DNA of 64,000 nt from Pyrenopolyporus hunteri (Eukaryota; Ascomycota; Sordariomycetes; Xylariales; Hypoxylaceae), in NCBI GenBank assembly GCA_902806595.1, contig CADCXC010000008.1:372001-436000 (forward strand), in the 5' to 3' direction. Positions 11,954 through 22,853 of the stretch are shown here, in pieces. The position numbers and the translations under genes are program-made. Position 1 is the first letter of the stretch. Each line of letters begins with the position of its first letter. The notes beneath the pieces were generated by a model. That model searched no databases. It was not told the origin of the DNA and saw nothing but the letters and a program-made list of their open reading frames with translations.

Positions 11954-13022
11954 GGTAGCTCGGGATCTTACTCATGCGGTCTAAACGCGTAAGGGTCGGC
12001 GTCGGCTACCGAATCGGCCAAGGCGATCTATGTGGTAATAAGAGGTAGTTACGCTATATATCTAAGGCGGCTTGTGTTGGTACGGCGAAGTATCCGTACA
12101 GCAGGTGATGATGATAGTGATGATTCGTGGCGGTTCGGAGAATTGATGGTTGGAATGGAGGGTGCGCGGGATGAGATGAGACGACGTCACCAGCGACGGG
12201 ATTGGTATGTGAAAGGTCGACGATCCTACAAAACCATTGGAACTGATGATTTGGGTACGGTAATCCGTTTGTCTGTATAGATTCGGTTTTAGCGGATGGG
12301 GATCAACCCGTTGGTAATATTTGAAAGGGTTTGGTCGGTTGGTGGTGCGGTTGCGCCGGCGTAGAATAGGTTAGGAATATTATTACTATTAAATTGGCGT
12401 CGTCCCAAGAATTGGTTGAAGATGGGCGTGGAAGGCTTCTTCATCTCCCCCCACCACCTTTCTTCGCCATTCACGCAAAAGGGTGTGAGAGGAAGAGGGA
12501 ACCGATACCGAACTACAGTACCTAAGAAGCCCATGGAAGTAAGCAATTAGGTGCTGTACATACAAAGATGGGGCTTGCGTACCTCCTACCCAGGCTGGCT
12601 TGGCGGGTGACGAGCAGGCATTCAAGCAGAGGTTGTGGCGTACTGGATCAGCAAAGCAGCCGCGACGGCGAAACTTCCGCCAGCACAGAGGTACCTAGGT
12701 ATGTACCTAATCAAGTACCTACCCCGACCCCCACTTTAAGGTAGGTAGGTAGGTACTTCAGTTCCAAAATACCGTATTACACACATTTGTACAATACCTA
12801 CATGTACCTAGGTACCTAGGTAAGGTACCCAACCTTCAATCCATTCAATCGATAATTCTGACGTCGATTTTCATATCGATCATATTCCGCTTCGACAGCT
12901 TCGCTATACCTCTCATATCACGTAAACCCGATTTCAAGGCCTCAACCCAGACCATAGATATATCTCGAATAATTTCACTTGATTCCTATTCTCCTATGTT
13001 GTAGACGTATTCTCGTATCCTC
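11954..13022. other. Divergent promoter region of two genes
   Basis: About 1.07 kb lies between the CH-domain gene (-) and the NDUFAF2-like gene (+). The part 12688-12830 is dense in TACCTAGGTA and GGTAGGTAGGTAGG repeats. No frame in it shows a motif. Confidence 0.55.
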
Positions 13023-13722
13023 ATGTTGGCCATGAAGCAGATAGGCCCTATACGGAAGGCCTGGTACCAATGGAAGGCCTTACGTCTGCCGTGGAGGAAA
13101 CGCTTTCTCGTCGGTGAGTTTTCGGTATCTTCTCGCCTTATATCCGCCTGCCTCCCCTTACAGAAACCTTTACCTTGGACGTTCTGGGTCGCTTTGCTTA
13201 CATGTTTCCCCTTTGTCCCCCTCGGCTGTAGGCCTCGACCTTGAAGGTAACACATATTGGGAGTTTCGCTTGTTCCGGGGTGACCCATCTGCACCGAACT
13301 CGCGATTGCGGCGCATCGTCAAGTACCCTCGGTCAACGCACTACAGCGAGGTTAAGGTGCCACCTCAATGGCATCAGTGGCTGCGGTACCAGCGCGAGCA
13401 CCCCCCAAGCCTCGAGGAGCAAGCCGAGGATGTTGCCCGCCAGGAGCGTATAAAAGTCCTCGCCGCCGAGGCGGACGCCCGGTGGGAAGCTAAACCTAGC
13501 CTCATCGACATACCGGGACGGGAGAAGGGCCAGGCGGTACCGCCCTTGAACACCGGCCGAACCCAACCTCAAGAGCGCGCAGCCCGGGGAACCCCGACAC
13601 GGAATGAGCGGGAGGAAGTAACGGAGAGGAAGGATGACCCCTGGAAGCGTGCGAGGAGTAGCGGTCCCGGCGAGACCTGGCAACCCGAAGCTTGGAATCC
13701 GACGCCGGCAAAGAAACGATGA
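13023..13722 (+). CDS. NDUFAF2-like complex I assembly factor
   Basis: Exon 1 is 13023-13113 and exon 2 is 13232-13722; the intron is 118 nt (GTGAGT...TGTAG). Product about 193 residues. The family (NDUFA12/B17.2 and its paralogue NDUFAF2/mimitin) helps assemble mitochondrial NADH:ubiquinone oxidoreductase. Splicing restores KRFLVGLDLEGNTYWEF, followed by RRIVKYP, YSEVKVPPQWHQWLRY and PPSLEEQ, all diagnostic. The charged tail after the core, with many Glu/Arg, fits the assembly factor rather than the structural subunit NDUFA12. The first ATG (13023) is in a poor context; a second in-frame ATG at 13032 is in a better one and may be the true start. It converges on the PHD gene, only 292 bases away. 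Confidence 0.88.
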
Positions 13723-14014
13723 CAAATTTCCACCAAAAAGCTACAACTGACGCAGCTCTGTATTATTTGTGTACGGCGACAATAAATACCTATGTATACC
13801 CCGAGGTCATGTAGATAGCATAGAGACGGAGGTAGGAATCCTCCATACACAGGAGACGCATCAGCACCTCCAATGAATCCCCCCATATCAAGTTCTGGAG
13901 TCTCATTTACCGTTCACGCCTAGCACAATGTCCGTAATTGCTTGCTTCATCTTAGTATCATCGCCCTCTTTACCTACTCCTCTTTACCTACTCTTTACTC
14001 TCATGAGCCGTGGG

Positions 14015-16235
14015 CTACTTGCGCTTCGCACGGGCGGCGCTTGTACACTCGGGGCACAACCATTTACCCCTTGGCTTCGACCTGAGGCCAACGCATTTCC
14101 AGTGGAACCATTCGTATGGGCAGGATCGGTTGTTGCAGGTGATGATATCACCAGACTTATTTTGCTTGCATAAACAGTGATTCTTATCTTCGTCCTCGTC
14201 TTCATCCTCCTCCATGTGGTCGACGGCCGTCATGAAAGTTGCTTCGATGTCACCTACGCGCACTCTATTAGTTTCGGTCTATTGGACAAGATATAACGGC
14301 CGACTCCTAGTCAATATACATACCTTCCTCTTCGTCTTTATCTTCATCCATCGGTTCAATTCCGTCATCTCCGCCCTCCTTTGCCGCCTCTATAAGATCA
14401 ACTAGCATGAATAGCCTTTGCCCAGACATTTCTAGTACGACTCGGGCCTCGGCATCCGGGTCTTCGGTATTGATGCGGCCTCGTGCTGATGTCTTCTTCC
14501 TTTTGACCTTTGCTTCCCTCGCGGCAACTCCCTTTTCAACGGCAGCCCTTAACCTGCCGCCTAACTGTTCGCTTCCTTCACACCACAGGATCTGGAGAAG
14601 ATTTTCTAGCAGCACGGAAACCTTTGCATTATCCTCCGCGGCGATCGTGTTCGCAGGGTACGGGAGGAAACAGCGCTCTAGGATCTCGGCGGTAATAACA
14701 TCCGTATCCTGCCACGTCCGGTCAACCTTAGCTGGCGATAAAGCAGACGAGGGCATCAAGAGTAATAAGATGCCCTGTAGTGTCGATATTTGGGACTCCA
14801 ACGGCAAAGCAGATGCGCGGTTGTTTACGAAGGCGGTGAAGAGAGGCAGCGGGAGAGACTTCACTGTGGTCTCAAATCTCTGGTAAAGATCAGAGAAGTC
14901 CAAGGGGGGATTCGGTAGGTGATGACAGAGGTATGATAACTATCCCTACTATCAGCTCACGAATTTATTTCGCAACAGCAGCAGGCAAGGGCTGGCTTAC
15001 CATAGAGAAGAGACGTTGTCGCAGAGGGATGGACTCCACGTAGGCGGGCTCTAGCGCCTGGAAATCCGGGTCCCCCAAGTCGCCCGAGTTTGTCCTCCGT
15101 TTCTGAGGCGTCGGTGGCTCGGACGTCTGGGAAGAGTATACTGACTCGTCGTCCAACCAGCCCCCAAAGTTTCCCTTCTCAATATTCACAGCTTCACGTT
15201 TTCTCTTTTTGACCGCACTCTTGGGGTTTTCTTTGTGCTCCTTTTGCCAAATTTCCTGAAAGTGAGAGCTCGCGGTAACGCTGCCGTCGGCAAACATGGC
15301 ATCCATGATCCATTTCAACCCCCCAGCGGAGCGTCCAGAACGCTGGCCAACGTAACCCGCCAGAATAGAGTCCCGGAGCATGGGATAGTCCGGCTGGTCA
15401 TTTTCGATGTCTAGTTTGCGGCGCTCTGCTAGATCTTGCTCCAGTAGGTCCAACATGAAGTTAAGCCACAGTCTCCAGTGTCGCCAACGACTAGGATAGA
15501 GGACGCTACAATTGAACGCCCAGCCAACTATGTGGAAAAAGTCTTGTCCTCGTCGCCAGAGACCATCTTGATGGTGTCTGTGGCGCATATGCGCATAAGT
15601 TCCATCACTCCCATCATCTTCGCCGCCGTAATTCGCGTCGTCGCCCGAGAAAGAGTCCGGTGTACAGTGGTGCGAGGCATTCGTAAAGCGGAAAGCCTCT
15701 TTAAAGCGACCGTTTATAGGGCCTAGGCGGGAGAGAAGGCTTCGCAGATAGACGAGCGATTCGGCGGATACTTCGGACCAGCCCTCCTCCCTTGGTCGAG
15801 TCGTGAATTTGGGATGTACGACGGCGGTGCCGAGCAGGGACAATTGATTTGGTGGGGGGCAGTAGCTAGGGGCGTCCGGACCGCCGCGACCAGACGATAA
15901 GAGGCTATTTAAGAGGTTGAGGGTAATCAGATCTAAAGAATTAATTCAGTGATTAGTGAGATACATATGACATATGATGTTTGTTAACATGAGCAGGGAA
16001 TTGGGCACATACGTAGGTTTTCCTCTAGATAGATCTGGCAATGTTGCTTAAGCTCCGGGGGTAGCTGGCTGGCCTTGCTATACGGCTTATCCGCGACATC
16101 CTCAACATCAACAACGGGTGTGCTGCTATGGGTTGTAATATTGTCCAATGGGTCGCGCGGCGACTCGGTCGCCGTCGCGTATGAATCGGGTGAAGACAGA
16201 GGCGAGGAAAGGGGAGGTAGCCTAGTCGGCGGCAT
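14015..16235 (-). CDS. PHD-finger protein, ING-type PHD at C-terminus
   Basis: Four exons: 16235-16013, 15932-15001, 14879-14324 and 14253-14015. The introns of 80, 121 and 70 nt start GTATGT, GTAAGC and GTATGT, and all three junctions keep frame, giving 649 residues. The start ATG at 16235 has A at -3. Residues 1-75 are Pro/Ser-rich, a Trp-rich helical region follows (GWAFNCSVLYPSRWRHWRLWL), then a basic segment (KKRKREA) and acidic stretches. The PHD finger occupies 597-640 with ligands C597, C599, C610, C615, H621, C624, C637 and C640, and the GKWLCPEC end typical of ING proteins. It probably reads histone H3 tails in the nucleus. The N-terminal region is not one I can name. Exons 3-4 could be mistaken for a separate gene starting at 14903. 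Confidence 0.83.
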
Positions 16236-16992
16236 CGTGGTCGGGTTTGGAACCAAGCTTGGAGCTTGAGACACGCGAAGAGATGGAGAAACGCGACGAA
16301 ATACCCTAGTCTCTTTTTTTTCCTAAACTTTTTAATTGAGATTCAGGTGGTAATGGAATTTTTAGCTCGGCGGGGGGGTTAGGGGGGTTGTGAGGGGCAG
16401 CTGATCGTTTGCTTAGTGTAGCCTAGGTACCTAGGTACAGTACAGTACAGTACAGTACAATAACACGTAGGTACGCGAGCACTACGGTAGATAACGTGAA
16501 GTACTTGGGTACTGTCCTCCCAACCGACCAAGTACCTAACTCCACCCCCAATAATTATCTCAAGTACCCATTATACCTACCCCTTTGCTTAGGGATGGAG
16601 ACGACGTCACGTCTGTAAATATACCTAGGTACGTAGCCTACCGTCGGATACCATTCCTCAGGGTTGCATATATTGGGAATTATATAGGTAGGTACCTATA
16701 TATGCTTACTTACCTAGGTAGGTACCTAGGTAGGCAGGTACTTCCTATGAGGTAGGTACATGTACCTATTACGGACACAGAATTCGAGAACATTGGTTAC
16801 ACGAGTCTAAGACCCAAACGCGATGTGTGATGCACACGTCCTTATTTCATTGTACATAGCTAACGTGTAGTAGTGTCTGGGCATAGCGCACACTGGCGTC
16901 TTCATAGATCAGAGCTCGTTACCAGAGGGCACAATCCTCGTAGTCGTCGAGCCCGTCTTCTCGGACTCATCATCTGTCCGAGTTATCTTCCC
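16236..16992. other. Intergenic with dense TACCTAGG repeats
   Basis: It contains the PHD gene promoter and the 3' side of the SOD gene. Features are a C-rich/T-rich leader next to the start (T8 near 16313), a (GTACA)n microsatellite at 16436-16459, and palindromic TACCTAGGTAGG repeats at 16421-16436, 16622-16632, 16685-16760. Confidence 0.6.
16436..16459. repeat. Pentanucleotide (GTACA)n microsatellite
   Basis: About five units of GTACA directly abut a TACCTAGGTACCTAGGTAC palindrome in the region upstream of the PHD gene. Confidence 0.85.
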
Positions 16993-17866
16993 TTACATGT
17001 GGGCCTTGAGGATCTTGAAGGCATCATCTCTGCTACCGACATAGCGTGCCTCGGCGGTCTTCCAGTTGATGACCTTCCAGATGTTTTCAACATACGCCGC
17101 CTTACCGTTTAGGTACTGGAGGTAGTATGCATGTTCCCACATGTCCACGCCGAAGAGGGGAGTGTCGCCAACGACAACTGCTTCCTGATTGGCGAGAGTC
17201 ACAATTCGAAGCTGGCCGGTGACAGCTTCCTTCACAAGCCACTAGAGCGCCATAACGAGTTAGCCAAAATCATGGATATGATGTCTTTTCCAAAAGAGCT
17301 AAAAAGATTGTGGTCTAACGAGCTCGAAGAAGGTACAAAGTCTTCCGGAACAGGCGGACGAGACGACGGAGAATAAGATGGTGAATGAAATGCACCTACA
17401 CCCCAGCCACTTCCCTGGATGCCCAGCAAAGCGGTACCAAAGACCTCCTTGAACTTGTCGAAGCTCCCCCAGGTAGCCTTAATGGCGCCGGCAAGCTTGG
17501 GAGCGGCATCGAGTTTCGAGTCGGGGGAAGATGAAGGGGCCAACCCCTCCCAGAACAGCGCGTGGTTGATGTGCCCGCCACCATTGAAGCGGATAGCAGA
17601 CAGCTGGGCGGCCGCGTCCTGCAGCCTCCCCTCAGACTGGGCCTTGGCGGATACCTCGAGAGCCTTGTTCAGGTTCGTGATGTAAGTCTGGTGGTGCTTG
17701 GTATGGTGCAACTCCATAATCTGCTTGGAGATGCTGGGCTCAAGGGCCTATCCGAGTCATGTGGTCAGCGGAGGAATCCCGTGGTTGCCTGGGAGGGGAA
17801 AAGAACGAGACCTACATCATAGGCATACGGCAGCGGGGGGAGGGAGTAAGTAGTCACGCCTGCCAT
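16993..17866 (-). CDS. Mn superoxide dismutase, no mitochondrial presequence
   Basis: Three exons: 17866-17816, 17747-17400 and 17241-16993, with introns of 68 and 158 nt (both GTAGGT...TAG). Product 215 residues. The enzyme turns superoxide into oxygen and hydrogen peroxide. Metal ligands are in place: H31 (MELHH), H79 (GGGHINH), D166 and H170 (DMWEHAYYLQY). The GSGWG|WLV junction rebuilds the conserved core. The protein starts MAGVTTYSLPPLPYAYD, so the fold begins almost at once and no mitochondrial targeting peptide is present. This matches the cytosolic Mn-SOD branch known from fungi. The last three residues, AHM, fit the loose PTS1 peroxisome signal. Tandem with the PHD gene on the same strand. 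Confidence 0.95.
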
Positions 17867-18671
17867 TTTGGAAGTTATGCTCGTAGATCTCCGCTTGGGG
17901 TGTATCAGTTATAGATAGCGAGAATTGCGATACGATTTGAACGGGTTCACCTAGTAGCAGCCGGCCGCGCTGTGAGCAGATTGCCTAGGTAGGTAGTCTT
18001 GAGCGAGGTAGATGGTAAGTAGGTAGGTAGGTACGCAGATGGATGTTGGATAGTGGAAGTGGGAAGAGATAGAAGCGGGCAAGGAGACGAGGTGACGTGC
18101 TCTAGAGCATAATCCCGTTTGATGATTACAAACGCAAGACGTACCTAAGGAGAGGCAAGGCAAGGTACCTGTTGTCTAATGGCCATCAAGGTGCACTTTC
18201 CCCGCGTCCTAACAATTCCTCCTTTGGCCATACATACCTACCTACCTACCTATGTACGTACGTACCTACCTACCTACATGTAGGTATGTATATAATGTAT
18301 ACCTACCTCAGATTTAACGTACTACCCGGTACATTCTTCAAGTACATGGACGTATTTCCCACTGTTTTACGTTAAGTGCCGTAGGTATCGGTTGGTTAAG
18401 AGGTATATTATACTTCTAGTAGTATCAATTAGGTAGGTTCGACGTCCAGGCCTATACCCAGTATTATTGAGCGTCTTCTTATTAGCGGCAGTTGTGGCTC
18501 ACTAAACGCCCATGACGGGGGATTTGTGTGACGATACCCCGGAAGCGGGTCGCGAAACGGCCTCAAAAAGCGCAAACTTGCTCACCCTACGTATTGATGA
18601 TCATGTACCTAACACGCCTACATCCGCCTGCGTAGTTACATATAGACGTACCTTTGATGGTACTAAGAGAC
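17867..18671. other. SOD upstream region with ACCT repeats
   Basis: Upstream of the Mn-SOD start. It carries GTAAGTAGGTAGGTAGGTACG (18015-18035) and a strong ACCTACCTACC...ACGTACGTACC...CATGTAGG series at 18230-18308. No coding potential was recognised. Confidence 0.6.
18230..18308. repeat. ACCT/ACGT tetranucleotide repeat cluster
   Basis: The units are TACC, TACG and TAGG variants arranged so that left and right halves are partly inverted. It is the longest of the TACCTAGGTA-type clusters in the gene-bearing half. Confidence 0.8.
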
Positions 18672-19028
18672 TACCTTAGCGTCTTGGGGGGGGTTAGCTA
18701 AACGGTATATATTTGGCTCAATCCAGCTTTTTGGTATATATACTGTTTAGCTGACTGAACCGCTTATTAATTTAAGGTTATAAGAATTGAACCGCTCATT
18801 TAATGCGTAGTATATATACCGTTTAAACACTACACGTTTTATTTGTTTCGAGCGCCCAATCAAAAGAACCGCTTAGATACCGCTCAATTGAATGAGCCGT
18901 ATATATGCAGCTCAATCGAATAAAGGTTTATTTTTTCAAACGTTTCAAAGTTCAAAACCGCTCAATTCAATTGAAACCATTCAAATCAATTAAAACCATT
19001 CAAATCAAATAATTACTTCAATTACTAC

Positions 19029-19079
19029 GAATCGCATCAATCGCATCAATCGCATCAATCGCATCGATCGCATCGATCT
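19029..19079. repeat. Tandem CGCATCAAT (9-bp) repeat
   Basis: Five or so units of CGCATCAAT, the last ones changed to CGCATCGAT, lie inside the TIR element. Confidence 0.8.
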
Positions 19080-19344
19080 ATTTCAATTACTTCAATTACT
19101 TTTGAATACCTAGCTTCAATCCTTAAGAAGGTGTGGTGGTGCGCACCTACCCCTTTTACCCATTAAATACATATATACCCTAATATCATGCCAAGGTCCA
19201 TACGCGTAATCCTAAACCCTTGTAGTCAATTCAGTAGATTCGTAAACCAACCAATTAGATTAGTGTAACGTAAGCCGTAGCCTAGGGTTCAAGTGCAATA
19301 GAAAGTGAAATATTTGTAATTCGAAAATATGCGAAAAAAAAAAA

Positions 19345-19386
19345 AAAAGTATAGTTTCTATGGGAAACCATAGAAACTATACTTTT
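19345..19386. other. Perfect 19-bp hairpin with GAAA loop
   Basis: The arm 19345-19363 is the exact reverse complement of 19368-19386, with GAAA (19364-19367) between. A run of A precedes the left arm. As RNA this would be a stable stem capped by a GNRA tetraloop. It lies in the middle of the TIR element. Confidence 0.9.
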
Positions 19387-19723
19387 CTACTTTTGTTTTT
19401 ACATACCTACCTATGTATATGCGTATGCGTATGCGTATACTAAAAATGTGTATGCGTATACTAGGATTAAGCGGTTCAATCTAGATTAAACGGTTCAATC
19501 TAAATTGAACCGCTCAATTTGATTGGAACGTTTCAAAAAAAGATACGTTTGATATAAGAAACGTTCCTTTTTAATACATGCGCTAAGTTTTTAATGAGTG
19601 GTTCAATATGGTTTAACGTGTAAATTCTTTTTACTCGAACCTTTCCATTTGTTTTTTTGAACCGCTCATTCTTTTAAACCATATATATACGGTTTAGCTA
19701 ACCCCCCCAAAGACGCTAAGGTA

Positions 19724-22700
19724 CCTAAGAATTCCGTGGTTTGAGTTGAAGTTGACACTTGAGTCGGAATGGCAACCCAAGAGAACGGTCGCTTCATACC
19801 TTATTCATCGATGTCTTTGGCGTGGCCACACCGTGGAACCTTGAGGGCAATCCCCCCCCTTTATAACCGACTCCTGAAGCCTTGGCGCGAGATCTCGAGC
19901 TTTAAATAAGAACCAAGATAAACACCTAAATGTCTTCAATAACCCCGACTGATAAGAAGTTATATCTCCTCAACGTTCTTCATCTTTGATAATATACCTA
20001 CTTACCTGTCAATATTCAGTAAAAGTCAGTCAGTGATATCCGCTTATTATTATCCCTATTGGACCAGGAAGGGAGCAGGGTACTCTTCTAGACTTACAGC
20101 CCTCCACGAGGCTCACAACGCACCCGGACACCAAACCAGCCGAGCACCATGTGTGGCGACCATGCTAGACAGTCTCACGGCGGCGCCTTAGCCGTGCTCA
20201 CAGTTCCGTTACGAACTACCCGGTTTATGCCACCGGTGATGGCGGGTCGGCTCACTTTCCACGATCGCGGAAAAGGGGGCGCCGTCGCAACCCACGTCAC
20301 TTTTATACCAGACGGGAACAACTCGAGCGATTGCCTTGCGAGCCTGGACTCGTGCGTCGTTGGGATCCAGTGAGCGACCCCTCTCGTTAGAGTAAAACTA
20401 AGTCAAGGGACCGGAAAGCGAGGACGAATACAGACGCTAACGAGACCTTTCGCAATTAGTCAATCCGGAGACCTCACGAGGTCCGCTATAATAAGCCCAT
20501 TCCTATATAAGTTCGATATGAAGCACTGCCCTCCCACGCTAGAAGGTGACCGTCAGGAACGGTCGATAGAAGTGCCCCTCAAACATCCGATGAAGATCGA
20601 AGTAGGGGGCGACGGAATCATTGGTCGAAGGGTGACTCTATGGTCACAACATGCCGTAGATCCCATTGCAGAAGGAATCATAGGATATAACTAGGACTGT
20701 ATAGGCGAGGGCGGAATCTTAATGAGGGACGGTGATGAGATTCGAGAGTTATGGAGGCCGACTAGGCCAGTTGAAGAGACATCAACCTTGTCCCGGTGTC
20801 AGCCAGAATACGGTGGTCGCTAGAGCGAACCTGGATGTGGACCTGCGGCTGTTGGAAGCGCATAGATTAGATGATATCACATACCCTAGTATGGAGGAGA
20901 CCGTACTGTTCTTACCCACCTAATCATTACCAAACCACAAATAGAAATAAATAATAAATAAAAAAATAATCATCACTGCCTATCTTCTTAACTAGACATT
21001 TTCAATATCTACCTAGGTAGTCATGAATAGTTTAACGCTTACTACCTTTAGCTAACTTTGGGTTGATCTGGCGAAGTGCAAAAATCGCCCGACCCCGCCG
21101 GCATCTTTCTGGAAGGCCACCTATATTTGTTAGCGGCGCTGAATCCTATACCTGGGCCAAGACAGATTAATATATATAGAGATATATATGTGTGTGTGTG
21201 AGGACGAAACGCAGAATGGGGCAGAGCATACTGTTTCGTCTCTTAATATCATCCGCGCATTGTCAGGTGCCCGGCTTCGGTGTGAGGTGGGACGTTGGAG
21301 GCCTATTGGGCATTGAACCATGTTGGAGCTAAATAGGATCCTATATTTTGTACTTGACTTCTCTTTAAGGAGGATAAGCCACCCATATATTGGATGCCAA
21401 TAAACAGTCAGATGTGTCAGAATCCGAGAGAGCACATCCTGGGTCCCCGTCGAATCCGCTTATTTAAGGCTAACCCCAGGATACGGTTAAAGCAGATAGT
21501 GAGTGGATTATATCGCCGGTGCTTGGCTCTAGAGTGTTTGGGTAGAAATCCATTATCTTCTCGAACCCTAACTGAAGTAGCCCCCGCGATGTGAACGCTT
21601 AATATATACCTTATGTACCTATATAGAGATTTTGGTTTTTTTTTTATATAGTGGGCACAAACCTGAGGGGTTTGCGTTTTGGAGTTCTGATCGTTGCTTA
21701 TGATATTTCTCGCGATTTCTTCTTGGATCTTCTTTTCCCTGATCGCTGCATGTGACTTTATCAACATGACAAATTCGGGCTCGCCGTCGAGAGCGGACGG
21801 CTCTTATTGGTAGAAACCCCTTTCGTCCCAAGGCCCGCAGGCTATCGGGCCATTGCAGGTCCCCCACATACATATAGCAAGGGTTCGCCCATCTGGCGGT
21901 AAACTCACCGACTGGCCCTGCAATATTCAGCTGAGTGGCACAGGCAAAGCAGTTCCCGGGCTTTGGTTCGATTCGATTTGCCTTCTTGGCGCACTCATTA
22001 GACAAGATTCGTCAACGAGCAATTATAAACTGACGATGGCCAAATAGGTTGATTGGTTTGGCTATTCATAGGGCTTGCCGTGTAGACATGGTCCAGCTCC
22101 GCTACGTTCTTATTGAAACAAACCCCCTCTTGAACTGCTTAGTACCTAGGTCAGGTAGTTAAGGTAGCATCCGACTAGCCAGGGTCGAACATGAGGTATG
22201 TAGGCGTGCAGTAGAGAGGACACAAGCGTTACCCTAACACGAATGTGAAACCGAGAAGGGAGTTCCCAGAACCATCGATTTTGTACATATCCTTCAACTG
22301 AAGCAAATAATCCTTATCGTGCAACACACCCGTTTTGCTGATTTGGGGGCCGAACGGAAGATCGTGATATTCGACGGCAGCTTAACTCGATTCTAAATCG
22401 CCAAGACCTATTAGGAGCTATTGATCCATGGGGCCCAGGGGCCTCCCTCACGGCTAGGTGGTTACTAGCAGTAAGTGGCACATCCGTGCGGTCAGCAAAG
22501 CTGGGGCAACATTGAACAGTTAAAGGGAAAATAGAGGGTCTTCTGATGCTAATAGGGCTGTCAAACGCCCCGTAATGGGTAGAGCACCCCGGTCTACGGA
22601 TGCTAGACTCGGTAGTGGAGAGACATGTATGTCACTCAATTCTGCACGTAAGAAAAAAGGCCTTTTTTTTTTCTCGTCCAGGGAGGTAGGTATTTTTCGA

Positions 22701-22853
22701 AAAGGAATAATCATATGTAAGAATCGCCATTCCCTCTCTCCTTCTCTCGCTTCTTCCTTCGTTGAACCTACCTATGTTGTTCTACCGGTCTTCTCCTTCG
22801 GCCAGCATCATCATGAATGTCTCGGGGAGATATTCGTAATCTCATACCGAGCG
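19724..22853. other. Gene-poor stretch of about 3.1 kb
   Basis: Between the TIR element and the membrane-protein gene I could not support any gene. Short frames at 20149-20373, 20732-20923, 21417-21767 and 21619-22005 have no recognisable motif. A (GA/TA)n plus (TG)n microsatellite is at 21166-21200, an A/T-rich run at 20940-20975, and T-runs at 21636-21646 and 22663-22672. It may hold decayed repeats. The last part is the promoter and leader of the gene at 22854. Confidence 0.5.

Larger units (their letters stand above)
18674..19721. mobile_element. TIR element (MITE-like), about 1.05 kb
   Basis: The left end starts CCTTAGCGTCTTGGGGGGGG, then TTAGCTAAACGGTATATAT. The right end is its inverse, differing at one T/G position in the G-run and at one C/G (AAACCG against AAACGG). 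Both ends are bordered by TA (18672-18673, 19722-19723). Inside are ten or so copies, in both orientations, of a TTGAACCGCTCATT-like motif, a CATCAATCG tandem array and a perfect 19-bp hairpin. It has no coding capacity, so it must be moved by a transposase made elsewhere. Unlike the element at 869 it has not been heavily converted to A+T. Confidence 0.85.

Noticed and set aside
14307..14903. Separate small gene of 198 codons upstream of the PHD exon
   Set aside because: Its frame continues in phase from the exon before it and into the PHD exon after it, so one spliced gene explains all parts.
20149..20373. 74-codon plus-strand frame as a small protein
   Set aside because: No motif, signal peptide or supporting splice sites; length is within chance for this composition.
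21619..22005. 128-codon minus-strand frame as a gene
   Set aside because: It has no recognised domain, is low-complexity at its end, and overlaps other equally long frames.
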